A stretch of 64,000 bases of DNA, taken from contig NC_037673.1 in NCBI RefSeq assembly GCF_003255815.1, forward strand, positions 175,528,045-175,592,044, given 5' to 3'. A program made the translations under genes and the position numbers. The DNA is from Theropithecus gelada (taxonomy: Eukaryota > Chordata > Mammalia > Primates > Cercopithecidae). Under the pieces are notes generated by a model. The model made no database searches and was not told the DNA's origin. It worked only from the letters and a program-made list of their open reading frames with translations. Shown here in pieces: positions 1 through 11,375 of this stretch. Each line of letters begins with the position of its first letter. Within the stretch, counting starts at the first letter, position 1.

Positions 1-597
1 CTGGGCCTGCTCTGCCACGGGGCACCCACAGGCTGGAGCTGAGGGCCTCCAGAGCCTCACGTTCCGCACACAGCCACCTCGCCCCGGGCCTATGGCCTCC
101 AGCCCATGTGCTGCAGAGCCCAGCTCTGCCTCATTGGATGGAGAAGCCGGGACAGGGGTCCCTGCATGGCTGGGGCAGCCCAGGGGAACCTCTGTAGCCC
201 AAGGCTTTGTATACCCCGTCCCAGGCTTCTCTGCTGTCTCACACGGGGACCTCTACGATGGCTTCAACTGCTAGAACTTTCCAAAATGCTCCTTTTCCTA
301 TCCCCATGTAGCACCAGTGGCCCCCTGCTACCCATTAAGAGGTCCTGCTCTTTGGCTGCAGATAGGGACCATGACCTGAGGAAGAGACCATCCCCAAGGC
401 CCTCCAAACCTAAGTCTGGAAGCACAGGCTGCTGGGAGGGAGGACGGGAAGGCAGGAGTGCGGGGTGGAGGGGAGTGCCATGGGAACACTGTCATCTCAA
501 GGCTGGGGGACTCCCCAGCAAATTGATGTGAAAGGGAACAGAAGCCAGTTCAGGGTGCTGGATGGGTGACTTCTCCAGGAGACCAGAGGCGAGAGTT
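1..597. other. Unassigned GC-rich sequence
   Basis: No repeat family, exon or RNA gene is recognised here. Short open frames overlap each other in several frames, as expected for stop-poor GC-rich DNA. Confidence 0.4.
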
Positions 598-770
598 CAC
601 TTGCACACGCCTGTATACACACACTCACACCACGGCACACACATGTGGTGATGCACGTGCACTAGCAGGCATGCAGACACACGCCAATCTGCAGCCCGCA
701 AACGCCCACAGACCCAGACACGCAGACGCACGCTCCAGAGCCCACGCAGTGCCCCGGCCTCCCTAATTGC
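598..770. repeat. Imperfect CA-rich low-complexity tract
   Basis: Alternating CA/CACG/ACGC words run through this stretch but are heavily interrupted, so it looks like a decayed CA microsatellite. The open frame across it is a by-product of the repeat and is not called as a gene. Confidence 0.6.
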
Positions 771-1846
771 ATTTCTGAAAATGAGAAAGAGGAAATCGAA
801 TGACTTTGAGGCGGCTGCCGTTACCCCATGGCGATTTCCCATCTCCGTTCAGAGAGGCTGCAGCAGCAAGGCTGTCTGAAGTTCTGTCTGAGCCCTGAGA
901 CTCCTTAGCAACCCTCAGCATGGGCCACACTGCAAGCTGTCTCTGGCCTCGGCCAGCCGGCCTACTGTGGATGGAAGCTGCCAGCTCACCTAGGGCTTGC
1001 AGTGATAATAAGGGCCACTGACCTGCTTCTTGGGGCAACTGAGACCCCAGTGTCTCTCTGCTCTCAAAAGGCACCCCAGACACCCCAGAGCCCAGGACCA
1101 CGACATTTCCCAGGGCCCCTGCTCCATGCTTGGTGCATCCTAGGACCCTGTGCCTATAGGATGAGAAGCTGCTGCCCAGAAGATCCTTCCTATGGGCCAG
1201 TGCCACACTGTGTTCTCCCCCTGAGGCTCTTCCCATCCTGAGCCACTCCGCAGATGCTGTGATTGGAAGCTCCCCCAGACCCCTTATTCCCCACAGCATC
1301 TCAGACACAGCCTAGACAGGAGGTTGCTGTTGGCCATAATATTGTCTTCAACGATAGAGCAAATTGCATGATCAGCCGCACTGTTATCTTGGAGGTCAAC
1401 CGAGACCCTGAGATCTTCCTCATGTAAACATAGTAAAGCATGTCTCCCGCACCCACACTGGACATGGACGACGGAGGCTTTGAACTGATTACAGGTGTCA
1501 CTGGTTTCCCTCTATCGGTTTGAATCTGTGATGATGAAGTGCACAGCTGAGAAACAGCAGAGTCCCCTGGCCAGGTGGCTCCAGGGAAGCCCCATCCCTG
1601 GTCTGAATGACCAAGCCCCTAGGCTCCTGCATCCTCCTGGGCACAAGAGAGACAGTGGCTGGACCTGAGAACTGTAGAGCCAGGTGGTCCTGGACAAGCC
1701 ATCCCTGCAGAGGAAGACCCTCAGCCCTGGGATTAACAGGGAGTGAGAGGTAACTTGCTTCAGATTCATCAGAGGTTTGCAGACAGTTCTATCTACCTGA
1801 CACAGGGCAGCAGGGAAACAAGTGTCTCCGAAAGGCCTTACTCTCA
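771..1846. other. Unassigned GC-rich sequence
   Basis: I see no recognisable interspersed repeat or exon. Open frames on the minus strand are GC-driven and have no domain I recognise. Confidence 0.35.
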
Positions 1847-2835
1847 CTGGAAACTGGGATCTGGCCTTGCTCGGTCCCAGGTCTCAGCCTCTGCCCAGGC
1901 TGGACCCTGGCCCTCCATCTCACTGGGCCCCAGGCTGTGGCCACGGTAGGCCCCAGGTGTCAGCTTTGCTGGATCATGGACCTCAGTCATGCAGAACCCT
2001 AGGCCTCAGCCTCACTGGACCTTGGCCTTGCCAGGCTGTGGACCTTGGCCTCACTGGACCCCGGACCATAGTCTCACTGGGTCTTGGTCTTGCTCGACCC
2101 TAGACTTCAGCCTTGCTGGACTTTAGACTCTGGCCTTGCTTAACCTTGGACCTCAGCCTCACTGAACCCTAGACCATGACCTTATTGGACCCTGGACCTT
2201 GGCCTCACTGACCTTAGACCTTGGCCTTGCTGGACCCTAGACCTCAGTCTCACTGGACCTTTGACCTTGGCCTTGCTGGACCCTGGGCCTCGGCCTCCCT
2301 GGACCCTGGACCTCAGGCTCACTGGACCCTATAGACCATGGCCTTATTGGACCCTGGACCTTGGCCTCACTGACCTTGGACCTTGGCTTGCTGGACCCTA
2401 GACCAGTCTCATTGGACCTTGGGTTATGACCTTGCTGGACTCTGGATCTTGGCCTCACTGGACCCTTGGCCTCAGCTTCACTGGACCATGGGCCTCAGCC
2501 TCATGGGATCCTGGACCTCGACCTCACTGAACCCTGGATCTTGACCTCACTGGACCCTAGGCCTCAGCCTCACTGGACCTTGGCCTTGCCAGGCTGTGGA
2601 CCTTGGCCTCACTGGACCCCGGACCATAGTCTCACTGGGTCTTGGCCTTGCTAGGCCCTAGACTTCAGCCTTGCTGGGCCTTAGACTCTGACCTTGCTTG
2701 ACCTTGGACCTCAGCCTCACTGGACCCTAGACCATGACTTTATTGGACCCTGGACCTTGGCCTCACTGAACTTGAACCTTGGCCTTGCTGGACTCTGGAC
2801 CTCGACCTCACTGGACGTGAACCTGGGCCTCGCTA
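1847..2835. repeat. Minisatellite (VNTR), about 22-bp units with higher-order structure
   Basis: Degenerate tandem units built on GGACCTTGGCCTCACTGG fill about 1 kb. Unit variants alternate between TTGGCC/TCAGCC and TGGACC/TAGACC forms. A long block starting at 1997 (CCCTAGGCCTCAGCC) recurs almost unchanged from 2555, an offset of 558 bp, and a shorter block near 2171 recurs near 2340. The array therefore grew by duplication of multi-unit blocks as well as single units. It is probably length-variable between individuals; that is inference. Open frames on both strands follow the repeat and are not called as genes. Confidence 0.92.
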
Positions 2836-4044
2836 GCCACTGAGTGCTTGCCTCCGATTCTCCAGCCCCTCCGCAGGCTGCAGTCCTGCCGTGCACCCTC
2901 GTCTCTGTGCTGCCAGCACAACTCCAGTCTCACCCTCTCCTCTTCTTGGGGAATTTGAGGCTCCTAAGAAAATGCTTTCTGCAGAAGGCCTACTCCACCA
3001 GGCAAGCTGCTGTCCTAGAGAAAAAATAAAAACCTCCCAGCCTCACTTATAACAAACTTGGTCTGTTGTGCAACTTTGCAGTACAGAATGTACATGTGCC
3101 CAACCTCCCCACTGTTGCATAATTTTCCAGCTGTTTTCAGGACTCGTTCATCCCTCGTCTGGCATATTTCACAAGCCATATATAAAAATTATATATATGT
3201 AAATATAAAGATGAGCATATGTGTGCGATGAAACGACAAATGTGAAGTGAGGGGAAGGAGGTAGGGGACCCGGACTTAGCAAAAAGACGGATGAAACAAG
3301 TGTAAACATTTTGAATGCCACCTTCTAGACGTCTGGGTGAGAAAAGGAAGTTGGACTCCATTTAAATTTAAAGTGAGACATTGGTCCAATAAAATCGATT
3401 TCAAACTTGGTGCTCTGTGGCTTCCCTCTTCTCCAGTAGTTTTCTTTTTTTCGTAGTCACCCTTAAAACCCCATCCTATTTGTTACAGAAATTCTGTGTG
3501 CATCTTCTTGCCAAATGTTTCTTAATGTAAGCTGAGATGGCCCACATGGCAGAGAAAGGCCACATCCTGGCAAATCCCTGCATCCTCGTGCCCTTATCAT
3601 GACCCTTCACAGAGAGAAGCTCAGCACTCCTCCTGACAGGAAACCTGGGTCTCTGCTGGTCCTGCCAAAGTCACCTGCCACAAGGGAGGTCGCTGTCTTC
3701 CTGGAAGCAGGATCTGCCCAGGATGGCTGGGCCTGTGACGGGGAAGCTGCTCAGCTGCGGAGCAGAGTGACCTGCAGGGCCAGACAGGTCACACTCCAGG
3801 CCACAAGCTGGAGGCTTGCAGGCAGAATCCTGCCCATGGGTGTGTTTGGCTGGGACAGCACCGTCATTTTTACAATTTGAATTAGATGCACATGTTAAAA
3901 ACTAGGTGCTTTCAGATTAGAAATCTAGATTCTTGGCTGAGAACATAAGACTGATAAAATAAAATGTCCTGACAGCACTCCAGCCCGGCAGCGGGACCAG
4001 GGGCTCAGAAGGGGGTGCTATCCATCTCAGATCCCTTCTCATCT
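2836..4044. other. Unassigned sequence with an AT-rich patch
   Basis: The stretch contains AATAAA-type words near 3020 and an AT-rich patch with TATATA runs at 3178-3215. No repeat family is recognised with confidence. It may hold very old, diverged repeat sequence. Confidence 0.3.
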
Positions 4045-4412
4045 GTATCAGTTAGCTATCGGCACAGGAGTACTACCTGGCCACCTACCCCAGGGAACAA
4101 GAGCCATCCTCGGGTCACAGCTCTGCAGGTCCAGGCTGCAGCCAGGGCAGCTCAGCTCATGTGGAGCCCAAAGTGCTGGGACAGCAGCTCCTGGAGAAGC
4201 CCATCTCATGGAAGAGGTCAGAAGCTTCCAGAAAGATGAACATAAAGACCTCATGCTTAAGGTCCGGGCTCCAATCCAGCACACCATCACTTCCGCCTGT
4301 GTTTCACTGGCCAGGAGAGATGGACGCCCAGCCCATCGGGAGTGGGGTGAGGAGGGACACTTCATCCTAGAGGGAGAAGCTGCAAAGTCACACAACAGTG
4401 GATGTGGAGGAG
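4045..4412 (-). mobile_element. Ancient LTR-like repeat, antisense (MLT1-type suspected)
   Basis: The stretch opens like the antisense end of an old LTR (GTATCAGTTAGCTATCGGCA, compare TAGTTATCTATTGCTGCATAAC in the family) and carries the block GAGGGAGAAGCTGCAAAGTC near 4370. The same block occurs at 7447 in a second copy of the family, and a third member is suspected at 38216. The family is recognised from general knowledge; the exact Repbase name is uncertain. Confidence 0.5.
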
Positions 4413-5262
4413 GGATGTGGACTGGATTGAGCAGGGTCCTCCAAAAATGCAAAAATGCAAATCTGGAATCTTAGAAAGGGATCTCATTTGAAAACGGGCT
4501 CTTTGCAGATGTAATTAGTTAAGAGGAGGTCACAATGGATCAGAGCGGCCCCAATCCAATATGATTGGTGTCTTTCTAAGAAGTGGAGATGCAGAGACAC
4601 CGATACACAGAGAGAAGGCCGTATGGTGACAGAGACAGAGATCAGAATGATGCCACCACCAGCCAAGGAACAGCAAGTGTTGCCAGAGCTATAACCTGAA
4701 TTGTGCCCCCTTCAGATTCACATACTGAAGCCCTAACCCCTAATGGGACTGTATCTGGAGACAGGGCTTTTGGGAGGAGATTAAGGTCAAATGAGGTCAC
4801 AGGGGTGGGGCCCTAATCCAATAAGATTGGTGGCCTTATAAGAAGAGGAAGAGATATCTACCTCCCTCATTCCCTCCCTCCCTCTCCCTCTCTCGCTCTC
4901 ACTCTGGCTCTATCCATCACCTGAGGACACAGCAAGAAGGTGGCCAGCTACAAGCTGGGAAGAGAGCACTCACCAGGAACTTGGTTGAATGGCATGTTGA
5001 TTTTGAACTTCCCGCTTCTAGAACTATGAGAATAGATTTCTGTTGTTGAAGCACCTCTATGACATTTCAGTGGCAGCCCAGGCTGACTAGTGCAGCCAGC
5101 AGTCACCGGAAGCCAGGAGAGACACACGGAACAGACTTTCCCTCAAAGCCTCCAGAATGAGCCAGCACCTTGATTTCAGACTTCTGGCCTCCAGAACCGT
5201 GAGAGTCGATTTCTGTTGTTAAAGTCAATTGAGTTTGTGATCATCCGTTACGGCAGCTCTAA
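4413..5262 (+). mobile_element. MLT1-type MaLR LTR, split by a younger LTR
   Basis: The outer LTR runs 4413-4686 and resumes at 5095-5262. Landmarks are AATCCAATATGATTGGTGTC near 4555, AGACTTCTGGCCTCCAGAAC near 5180 and the terminal TTTCTGTTGTTAAAG. The interruption is flanked by a 5-bp duplication GCCAG at 4682-4686 and 5095-5099, as expected for an ERVL-MaLR insertion. The element is non-coding; such LTRs can carry promoter and poly(A) signals, but nothing here shows activity. Confidence 0.8.
4687..5094 (+). mobile_element. MaLR LTR (MLT1/MST-like) nested in an older MLT1
   Basis: The element opens with a diverged TATAACCTGAATTGTGCCCC and contains CCCTAATCCAATAAGATTGG near 4810 and TTCTAGAACTATGAGAATAG near 5017. 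It sits between perfect GCCAG duplications. A CT-rich microsatellite-like tract (4868-4908) lies inside it. Same strand as the host LTR. Confidence 0.8.
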
Positions 5263-5345
5263 TATAGGATGGGTGAGGAATTGGAAACAATAAGTAAATG
5301 TACCACAGACTGTCCTCTTGGACACAATTACTCAAGAGGCTTCCT

Positions 5346-5613
5346 GCCGTGGTTTGAATGTGGCCCCTACAAAATTCTTGCGTTGGAAACGTAATCCCCA
5401 ATACAACAGTGTTGAGGGATGAGCTGTGATAAAAGGGGCTTGTGAAAATCGGTTCTCTCTCTTCTGCTCTTCTTCCATGTGAGGACACAGGAAAAAAGCC
5501 CCTATCAAATGCTGGTGCCTTGATCTTGCCTTCAGAATGGTGAGAGAATAAATTTCTGTTCTTTGTAAATTATGCAGTCTTGGTATTCAGTTACAGCAGC
5601 ACAAAATGGACGA
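5346..5613 (+). mobile_element. MaLR LTR fragment, sense
   Basis: The stretch matches the typical MaLR LTR order: GTGGTTTGAATGTGGCCCC at the start, CCATGTGAGGACACAGG near 5475, TGCCTTGATCTTGCCTTCAG near 5515 and GAGAATAAATTTCTGTTC near 5543. Internal deletions shorten it. AATAAA near 5547 is the old LTR poly(A) signal. Confidence 0.75.
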
Positions 5614-6526
5614 ACATACGCCTGCTCACAAAATATACTCACTCCATCCTAAGACCCTGAAAGACTTAACCACTCATTATTCAAGCTTCAAGACCAGAAT
5701 CCCCCATCCCACATCACATCCAGATGTGACTTCTCTTGCTCCAGAGACCTGTGGAACACAAGGAGAAGTTATGTTCACCCCTCCTACCTTCCATGCCTCA
5801 CACACACCCCACCAACACTCCCATTCAAAGGAGGGAAGCACAGGAAGCCCGTAGCAGTCACTGGTTCACAGCAATTCTTAAACCCTGTTGGAAAAAATGT
5901 TGCCAGGTGCTGCTCCCCTGCGGGTCGGGAATATACTGGGATGAGGCTCCAGGTTCACCCTCTGGGACTGGACCCTCAATCCATTGTTTTCATGGCTGTT
6001 TACTCTCCAGGAGATCCTTCCTTTCCCATCCTTCTCCTTGGTCACCTCTGAGAAGGACCCTGGAAAATATGCCCTTCATGGCAGCCGAAGGGTCTTATTC
6101 TGCCATGGGTCTTCTTCATAAAATGTCAGTGGCCCCCAAATTTTTTTTCCACATTAAATACTCTTAGTCTCTTTTAGTCCAGCCTGGTGAGCCTTTGTCA
6201 AAACAGCTCTCTCAAAAATGATGTATTTCCTATGTGCTGAATGCTGTGTGCCAAAAGCCATATTCACAATTTATTACAAGACATGCCTCTCTCTACACTT
6301 AATTGCAGGTACTGTGAGCCCCCTAAGCTGCTTCAGGACCCACAATTGATCTTTCTAGTAACTACTAGGCACCATTTAATTCTTTCAGAGGTCTTCACAC
6401 AAGGTGTGACACCTGCACCTTTCATTTGATTTTTGCCCCCGAGCTATATCTTCATTGACTTGAATTTTCTTCCGGACTGTATCTTAAGCGGGAAATCCTT
6501 TATTGGATGGAGAGATTGGAGATTAT
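5614..6526. other. Unassigned sequence
   Basis: I see no recognisable repeat or exon. Base composition is mixed and the frames are short. Confidence 0.3.
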
Positions 6527-6539
6527 AAATAGTTTTCTT

Positions 6540-6851
6540 GACTGGACACAGTGGCTTACACCTGTAATCCCAGCACTTTGGGAGGCCAAGATGGGAGAAT
6601 AGCTTGGGTTCAGGAGTTCAAGACCAACCCTGGCAATACAGCGAGACCCTGTCTCTACAAAAAAATTAAAAATAATAAAAATTAGCCAGTCATGGTGTCA
6701 CATGCCTGTCGTCCCAGCTACTTGGGAGGCTGGGGGTGGTTGATCGCTGGAGCCTGGGAGGTCAAAGCTGCAGTGAGGTGTGGTCATGCCACTGCACCCT
6801 AGCCTGGAAGACAAAGCAAAACCTTGTCTCAAAAAACAAAAAAGAAAAAAG
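6540..6851 (+). mobile_element. Alu SINE, full length, sense
   Basis: Both monomers are present (CCTGTAATCCCAGCACTTTG near 6560; right monomer with CCAGCTACTTGGGAGGC near 6713), followed by an impure A-rich tail. Flanking duplications AAATAGTTTT at 6527-6536 and 6852-6861 show L1-mediated insertion. Several departures from consensus suggest an older Alu (J or S). Confidence 0.95.
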
Positions 6852-6861
6852 AAATAGTTTT

Positions 6862-7199
6862 ATTTTCCAACCCAGAAAGTTCCAGAATTTCCAGGCTCTC
6901 TTTTCCCTCTCAATTCTTCTTAACAAGCAGCCAGTGTTTTCCTGCGATGTCTGCTGTTTGTGGTTCCACATCAATTGTGAGCAGCAGAGGCCAGCGCATG
7001 CCTTCAACAACCTACCCGGACACACCCAGCCCAAGGCCGTGAGTGTACCAAGTACCTTTTCTAACCTTCAACTTACTGCAAGTGACAGTTTTTAGCAAAT
7101 GTCTCACCATATTCCATAACACAGGCCATCATTTTTGCAGCCTCCTATAACAGTTTCTGGTTTCAAAGCCAATTCTGTTCTAGGTGCCGGTTTCCATAG
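6862..7199. other. Unassigned sequence
   Basis: I see no repeat family or exon here. Confidence 0.3.
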
Positions 7200-7520
7200 C
7201 GGTTCACCACTGCCATAATATCGCTGCATAATAAACCACCCTAAAACTTGGCAACCTAAAACAGCAAGAACGTATTCTCAGGCTCACAGCTCGGTTTCTG
7301 TGTGTGCGTTCTGGGGCCCGGGCTGAGGGGGCAGCAGCTCCCACGGGAAGCTCATCCCATGGGTGAGGTCAGAAGCTGCCAGAAAATGTCACTTCGCCCA
7401 CGTTCCACTGGCCAAACAGGCAAGACTCACTGCCCAGCCCGTCCTAGAGGGAGAAGCTGCAAAGTCACGTGTCAGGGGGCATGGACGTAGGGATGGGGAG
7501 GCCCGGGGAACAGCAGTGCA
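7200..7520 (-). mobile_element. Ancient LTR-like repeat, antisense (same family as 4045-4412)
   Basis: The start resembles the antisense family end (ATCGCTGCATAATAAACCAC near 7222, then AACTTGGCAACCTAAAACAG). It shares GAGGGAGAAGCTGCAAAGTCAC words and the GGAAGCTCATCCCATGGGTGAGGTC region with the copy about 3.1 kb upstream. The exact family name is uncertain. Confidence 0.5.
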
Positions 7521-7890
7521 GCCCAACACAGCCTGCACTGAAGTTTCATTATTTGCCAGTTTTCGCGTTATGAAAGTGCTAGTTCTTGTAACAAGTGAAA
7601 TGATTCCAAATCATGTGAACCAAAGCAAGTATCTGTTCCCTGTGTATCTCCCACATCGCCTTCTTTGCGGATAGAGAAGAATGGAGCCATGGTGGGCGAG
7701 GAAGCCAGGAAGAGAGAGGAGGAAGCAAGACTGAAGCAGGGAAAGGGCTGGCACCTCCCCTACCCCAGTTCCAGCCCCGCCAGAGGCTCAACGCACTTTC
7801 CCACTCTGGATGTCATGGAATCCGCACCACCCTCATTCTCAACACTGAAGGACCCAATTTGTGCATGACGGTTTAGATGGGTTTCTCTTC
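7521..7890. other. Unassigned sequence
   Basis: I see no recognisable repeat or exon. Confidence 0.3.
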
Positions 7891-8320
7891 TGTATTAGCT
7901 TCCTGTGGCTGCTGTAACAAAGCAACACCAATTTGGTTTAAGTGAGGCTTAAACTGAAAGAAACTTATTCTCTCCTGGTTCTGGAGGGCAGAAGTCCAAA
8001 GTGAGTATCAGAGCATAAAGCAGGTGTCTGCAGGGCCAGACTCCCTCCAGAGGCTTTGAGGAGAATCTGTTCCCTGCCTCTTGCAGCTCCTGGGGCTGCT
8101 GGCATTCCTTGGCTCATGGGGGACTCCCTCCCATCTCTGCCTCCCTGGCCACATCACCACCTCCTCTTCTGGGTGTGCGTCTGTGTCAAACCTCCCTCTG
8201 TCTCCTCCTTATAAGGACATGTATCCAATTTAGCACCCACCCAGATAATCCAGGATAATCTTCTCCTCTCAAAATCACCCATCAAATCACATGTTCAAAG
8301 ACACCTTTTCCAAGTGAGGC
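7891..8320 (-). mobile_element. MLT1-type MaLR LTR, antisense
   Basis: Begins TGTATTAGCTTCCTGTGGCT, the reverse of a MaLR 3' terminus, followed by GTTCTGGAGGGCAGAAGTCC near 7980, CATTCCTTGGCTCATGGG near 8104 and CCCAGATAATCCAGGATAAT near 8240. The order matches an antisense MLT1C/D-like LTR. Confidence 0.85.
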
Positions 8321-9060
8321 AACCTTTACACCTTTGTATACCATCATTCCACAGCCATGCCCAGAATAGGGGAGCCAGGCTACGGAGGGTGGGATCTGCC
8401 TGCAGAGAAGAGGAAGAGTATCAGGGCCCAGGCAACAACCCGAGGCACTGGAGAGGGAGAACACGGGTGACGTGCCACAGGAATGAGTCGCATTTCAGCC
8501 TAGTGCCTCCTTCGGGACCATGAGGGATCGCATGAGGGATCGCCAGAGGACATGGGCTGTTCATTCTGTTCTCTGAACCTACAATGAAGCCCAAAGCCAG
8601 GGGCTGCTTTTCCCTAATGAACATGCCTTTCTTCGGTGGAGCTGACCCTGTAACAGGAAAGCCTGGCTTTGATGAAACCAATTCTTTAAAATGAAACATT
8701 TTATTAAAAGCCGTAACAGGATCCCGTGAAATTAAACCGGGAAGACAGACATTCTAAACGCCCCCCGACACTGGTTTTGATTTTTTAGGTTGTCGGTTAA
8801 ATTAAAGTCAGGCCACAGAGACTCAGCGCTCAGCTTGCCTTCCTGGAGGAAAATGCGCCTCCCCCAACAGGTCCTCCTCTTGCAAAGCTCTTTGAGGTTG
8901 GATACAATCCTGCCTGCAGCCCGTGTTTCAGCTCTGGGGCTGGAAGGCAGGAAGCCACCAGTGAGAGCCAAGAACTGTTCACGAGGTCAGTGAGGGGTTC
9001 TGTCTGTATCAGCCTGTCTCATGACCGTGAAAGGGCTGTTCCTGAGGGCTCAGATGTGGA
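8321..9060. other. Unassigned sequence with an AT-rich patch
   Basis: A patch at 8685-8815 is AT-rich with TTTAAAATGAAACATT and GGTTAAATTAAAGTC words inside GC-rich DNA. I assign no repeat family. It could be a conserved non-coding element or an old repeat. Confidence 0.3.
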
Positions 9061-9069
9061 TAAGAACTG

Positions 9070-9545
9070 GTGGCCTAAATATGGTTATATGGCAAGTGAC
9101 AGAAACTGACTTGGGCTGACTTGGGCCAAAGGGAAGTTATTGTTTCACAAAATTAAAAATCCAGGGATAGTTTGGCCTTGGACAGCTGAAATGTTTCCTC
9201 AGGACCCCGTTTCTTTCCTTCCAGCTCTCTGTCCCTCTTCCTATGGGTTGATCTCATCTCAAACAGGAAATGTCCTCATGGTACCAATGGGGCTGCCACA
9301 GCTCCAGCTCCACATTCTCAGAATCTCAAGCCCTGAAGGGAAGAAGGCTTCTCCCTCAACAACTCCTATTGAGTCCCAGGTATCTAGTGGGCCTAGATGG
9401 GGCCAGGGGCCCATCCTTGCACCAACCTAATGGCCAAGAATTCACTTGAGGGGGCAGGACTTGGCCAAATGATCCACCCCCCCAAAGCTAAGGGCTGGGT
9501 GAGCTTCACCCTAGTGACATGCCCCACGGAAGAGCATGAGTGGCT
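9070..9545 (-). mobile_element. Ancient interspersed repeat, antisense (family also at 24090 and 58785)
   Basis: The sequence GCAAGTGACAGAAACTGACT near 9092 followed by GGAAGTTATTGTTTCAC and TCCAGGGATAG fits the antisense end of a common old LTR-like repeat whose sense end reads AAGCCAGTTTAAGTGGATTT (seen at 24310). I recognise the family by its order of words but do not name it. Confidence 0.55.
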
Positions 9546-9655
9546 ATTAAATAGTAAGCGTCTTCTATACTATTTAATGGTCTGACTCAAAATGCCTCTA
9601 GTAAGTCAGAAAAGCAGTTAATTCTTATAGTGTGGATCGTCCAGTTTAACGGCTC

Positions 9656-10412
9656 TGTTAGTCAAGAGTTGCCATTAGAAAACACCACACACTGTGTGGC
9701 TTGAACAACAGAAATTTATTTTCTCACAGTTCTGGAGGCTGAAAATCTGGGACCAGGGTGCTGGCATGGTTGGCTCCTGGTGAGGCCTCTGGCTTGTAGA
9801 CACATCTCACCATGTCTTCACACAGCCTCTTCTCTGTGCAAGAAAGGAGAGAGAGAGGGGGAGAGACGGAGCGGGAGAGAGAGGGAAAGGGCCTGAGCTC
9901 AAGCGTGCACTCTGGTGTCTTTTCCCCTTTTGTTTGTTTATTTATTTATTTCTGAGACAGGGTCTCCCTCTGTCACCCACACTGAAGTGCAGTGGCACAA
10001 ACATGGCTCACTGCAGCCTCGACCTCCTGGGCTCAAGTGATCCTCCTACCTCAGCCTCCCAAGTAGCTAGGACTATAGTTGCACACCGTCCTGCTTGGCT
10101 AATTTTTTTTTTTTTTTTTTTTCCCGATAGAGTCAGAGTCTCACTATGTTGCCCAGGCTGGTTTCAAACTCCTGGGCTCAAGCGATCTTGCCTCCCACCT
10201 TGGCCTCCCAAAGTTCTGGAATTCCAGGTGTGAGCCATCGCACTAGCCCCTCTTTTACAAGGACAACAGTTCTATTGGATGAGGGCCACACCCTTATGAC
10301 CCCACTTAACCTTAATCACCTCCTTAAAGACTATCTCCAAACACAGTCACACTGGGGCTGGGGTTTCATCATCTGGGTGGACGAGGCACCGTTTAGTCCA
10401 TACGAGGGTCAA
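9656..10412 (-). mobile_element. MaLR LTR, antisense, interrupted by an Alu
   Basis: The first part (9656-9931) has CAACAGAAATTTATTTTCTC and CACAGTTCTGGAGGCTGAAA. The second part (10247-10412) has CTTAATCACCTCCTTAAAG near 10310 and CTCCAAACACAGTCACAC near 10335. A GA-rich tract lies at 9842-9890. The two parts join in register once the Alu is removed. Confidence 0.85.
9932..10246 (-). mobile_element. Alu SINE, antisense
   Basis: Starts with a T-rich tail (TTTATTTATTTATTTCTGAG) and ends near TGAGCCATCGCACTAG. A long internal T run near 10101-10122 marks the middle A-rich linker. Short CCCCTTTT-like flanks on both sides fit a target-site duplication. Confidence 0.93.
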
Positions 10413-10814
10413 ACTAACAAAGTAACTGCGTGTTTCCACTGGGTCCTATGGAAGCATGACTTGATATCCCAAGAAATACCACTTCAACAGCCCAGGGGAA
10501 ATCAGGGCTGGAGGTGAAGGTGGAAATCCTTTGCCTGCTTCCGGCCTGTGCGTCCTCCCTTCCACACACCACCCCAGCCAGCCTACCCCGCTCTAGGCCA
10601 CCCCAGGCCTGGTGGAGAAGCCAGGGCCTCTAGGGCAAGCTGGCTCAGGTCAGCCAGGTACCAGGCCCCCCCGGCCTCCAACTCCAGCCCCAGTGGCTGC
10701 ACCCACTTCTTTTCAGAGTCCAGTCTCAGAACTCCAACCTGGGGGCTCCCTCGTCCCCCTCAGAGCCACTACCCCATGTGCCTTGCTGTATACGTACTGT
10801 AGGCTGGCCTTTTA
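10413..10814. other. Unassigned GC-rich sequence
   Basis: I see no recognisable repeat or exon. Confidence 0.3.
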
Positions 10815-11375
10815 TCACCTCCAAATCTCACGTTAGGATTTGGTGACGGAGTTGGAGGTGGGGCCTAAGGGAAGTATTTGGGTCATGGGACAGGTGTCCC
10901 TCATGAATAGAAATCTTTCTGGCCGGGCACGATGGCTCACGCCTGTAATCCCTGCACTTTAGGAAGCTGAGGCGGGTGGATCACCTGAGGTCGGGCTTTC
11001 GAGACCAGCCTGACCAACATGGAGAAACCCTGTCTCTACTTAAAAAAAAAAAAAAAAAGAAATCTATTAGGTTTTCTACTCATGAGGGACACCCTGTCCC
11101 CCGCACCCATCCTGGTGAGTTCCCTTCCTGTGTGGGAGCTCTTGCTCTTTTAGTTCCTATGAGAGCCTGGCACCTCCCGTCTCCCCTGCTTCTCTCTCAC
11201 CATGTGGTCTGCACACACCAGCTCCCCTCCACCTCCCTCCATGAGCGGAAGCAGCCGGAGGCCCTCCCCAGATGCCCAAATCTGAACTTTCTAGACAGTA
11301 CGTAAACCTCCGAGCCAGATAAACTTCTTTACTTTATAAACTACCCAGCCTCTGGAATTCCTTTAGAGCAACACT
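10815..11375 (+). mobile_element. MaLR-like LTR, sense, interrupted by an Alu left monomer
   Basis: Landmarks in family order are GTTGGAGGTGGGGCCTAAGG near 10850, GGGTCATGGGACAGGTGTCC near 10880, AGAGCCTGGCACCTCCCGTC near 11161, CACCATGTGGTCTGCACAC near 11198, CATGAGCGGAAGCAGCC near 11238 and CCAGATAAACTTCTTTACTT near 11312. The LTR identity is firm; the subfamily is not. Confidence 0.8.
10921..11057 (+). mobile_element. Alu left-monomer-only insertion
   Basis: The sequence starts at the canonical GGCCGGGCACGATGGCTCAC and runs through GAAACCCTGTCTCTACT, then goes straight into a 17-A tail where the first A-rich stretch of Alu begins. The right monomer is absent. AGAAATCT at 10909-10916 and 11058-11065 is a short direct repeat consistent with a target-site duplication. 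Confidence 0.9.
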
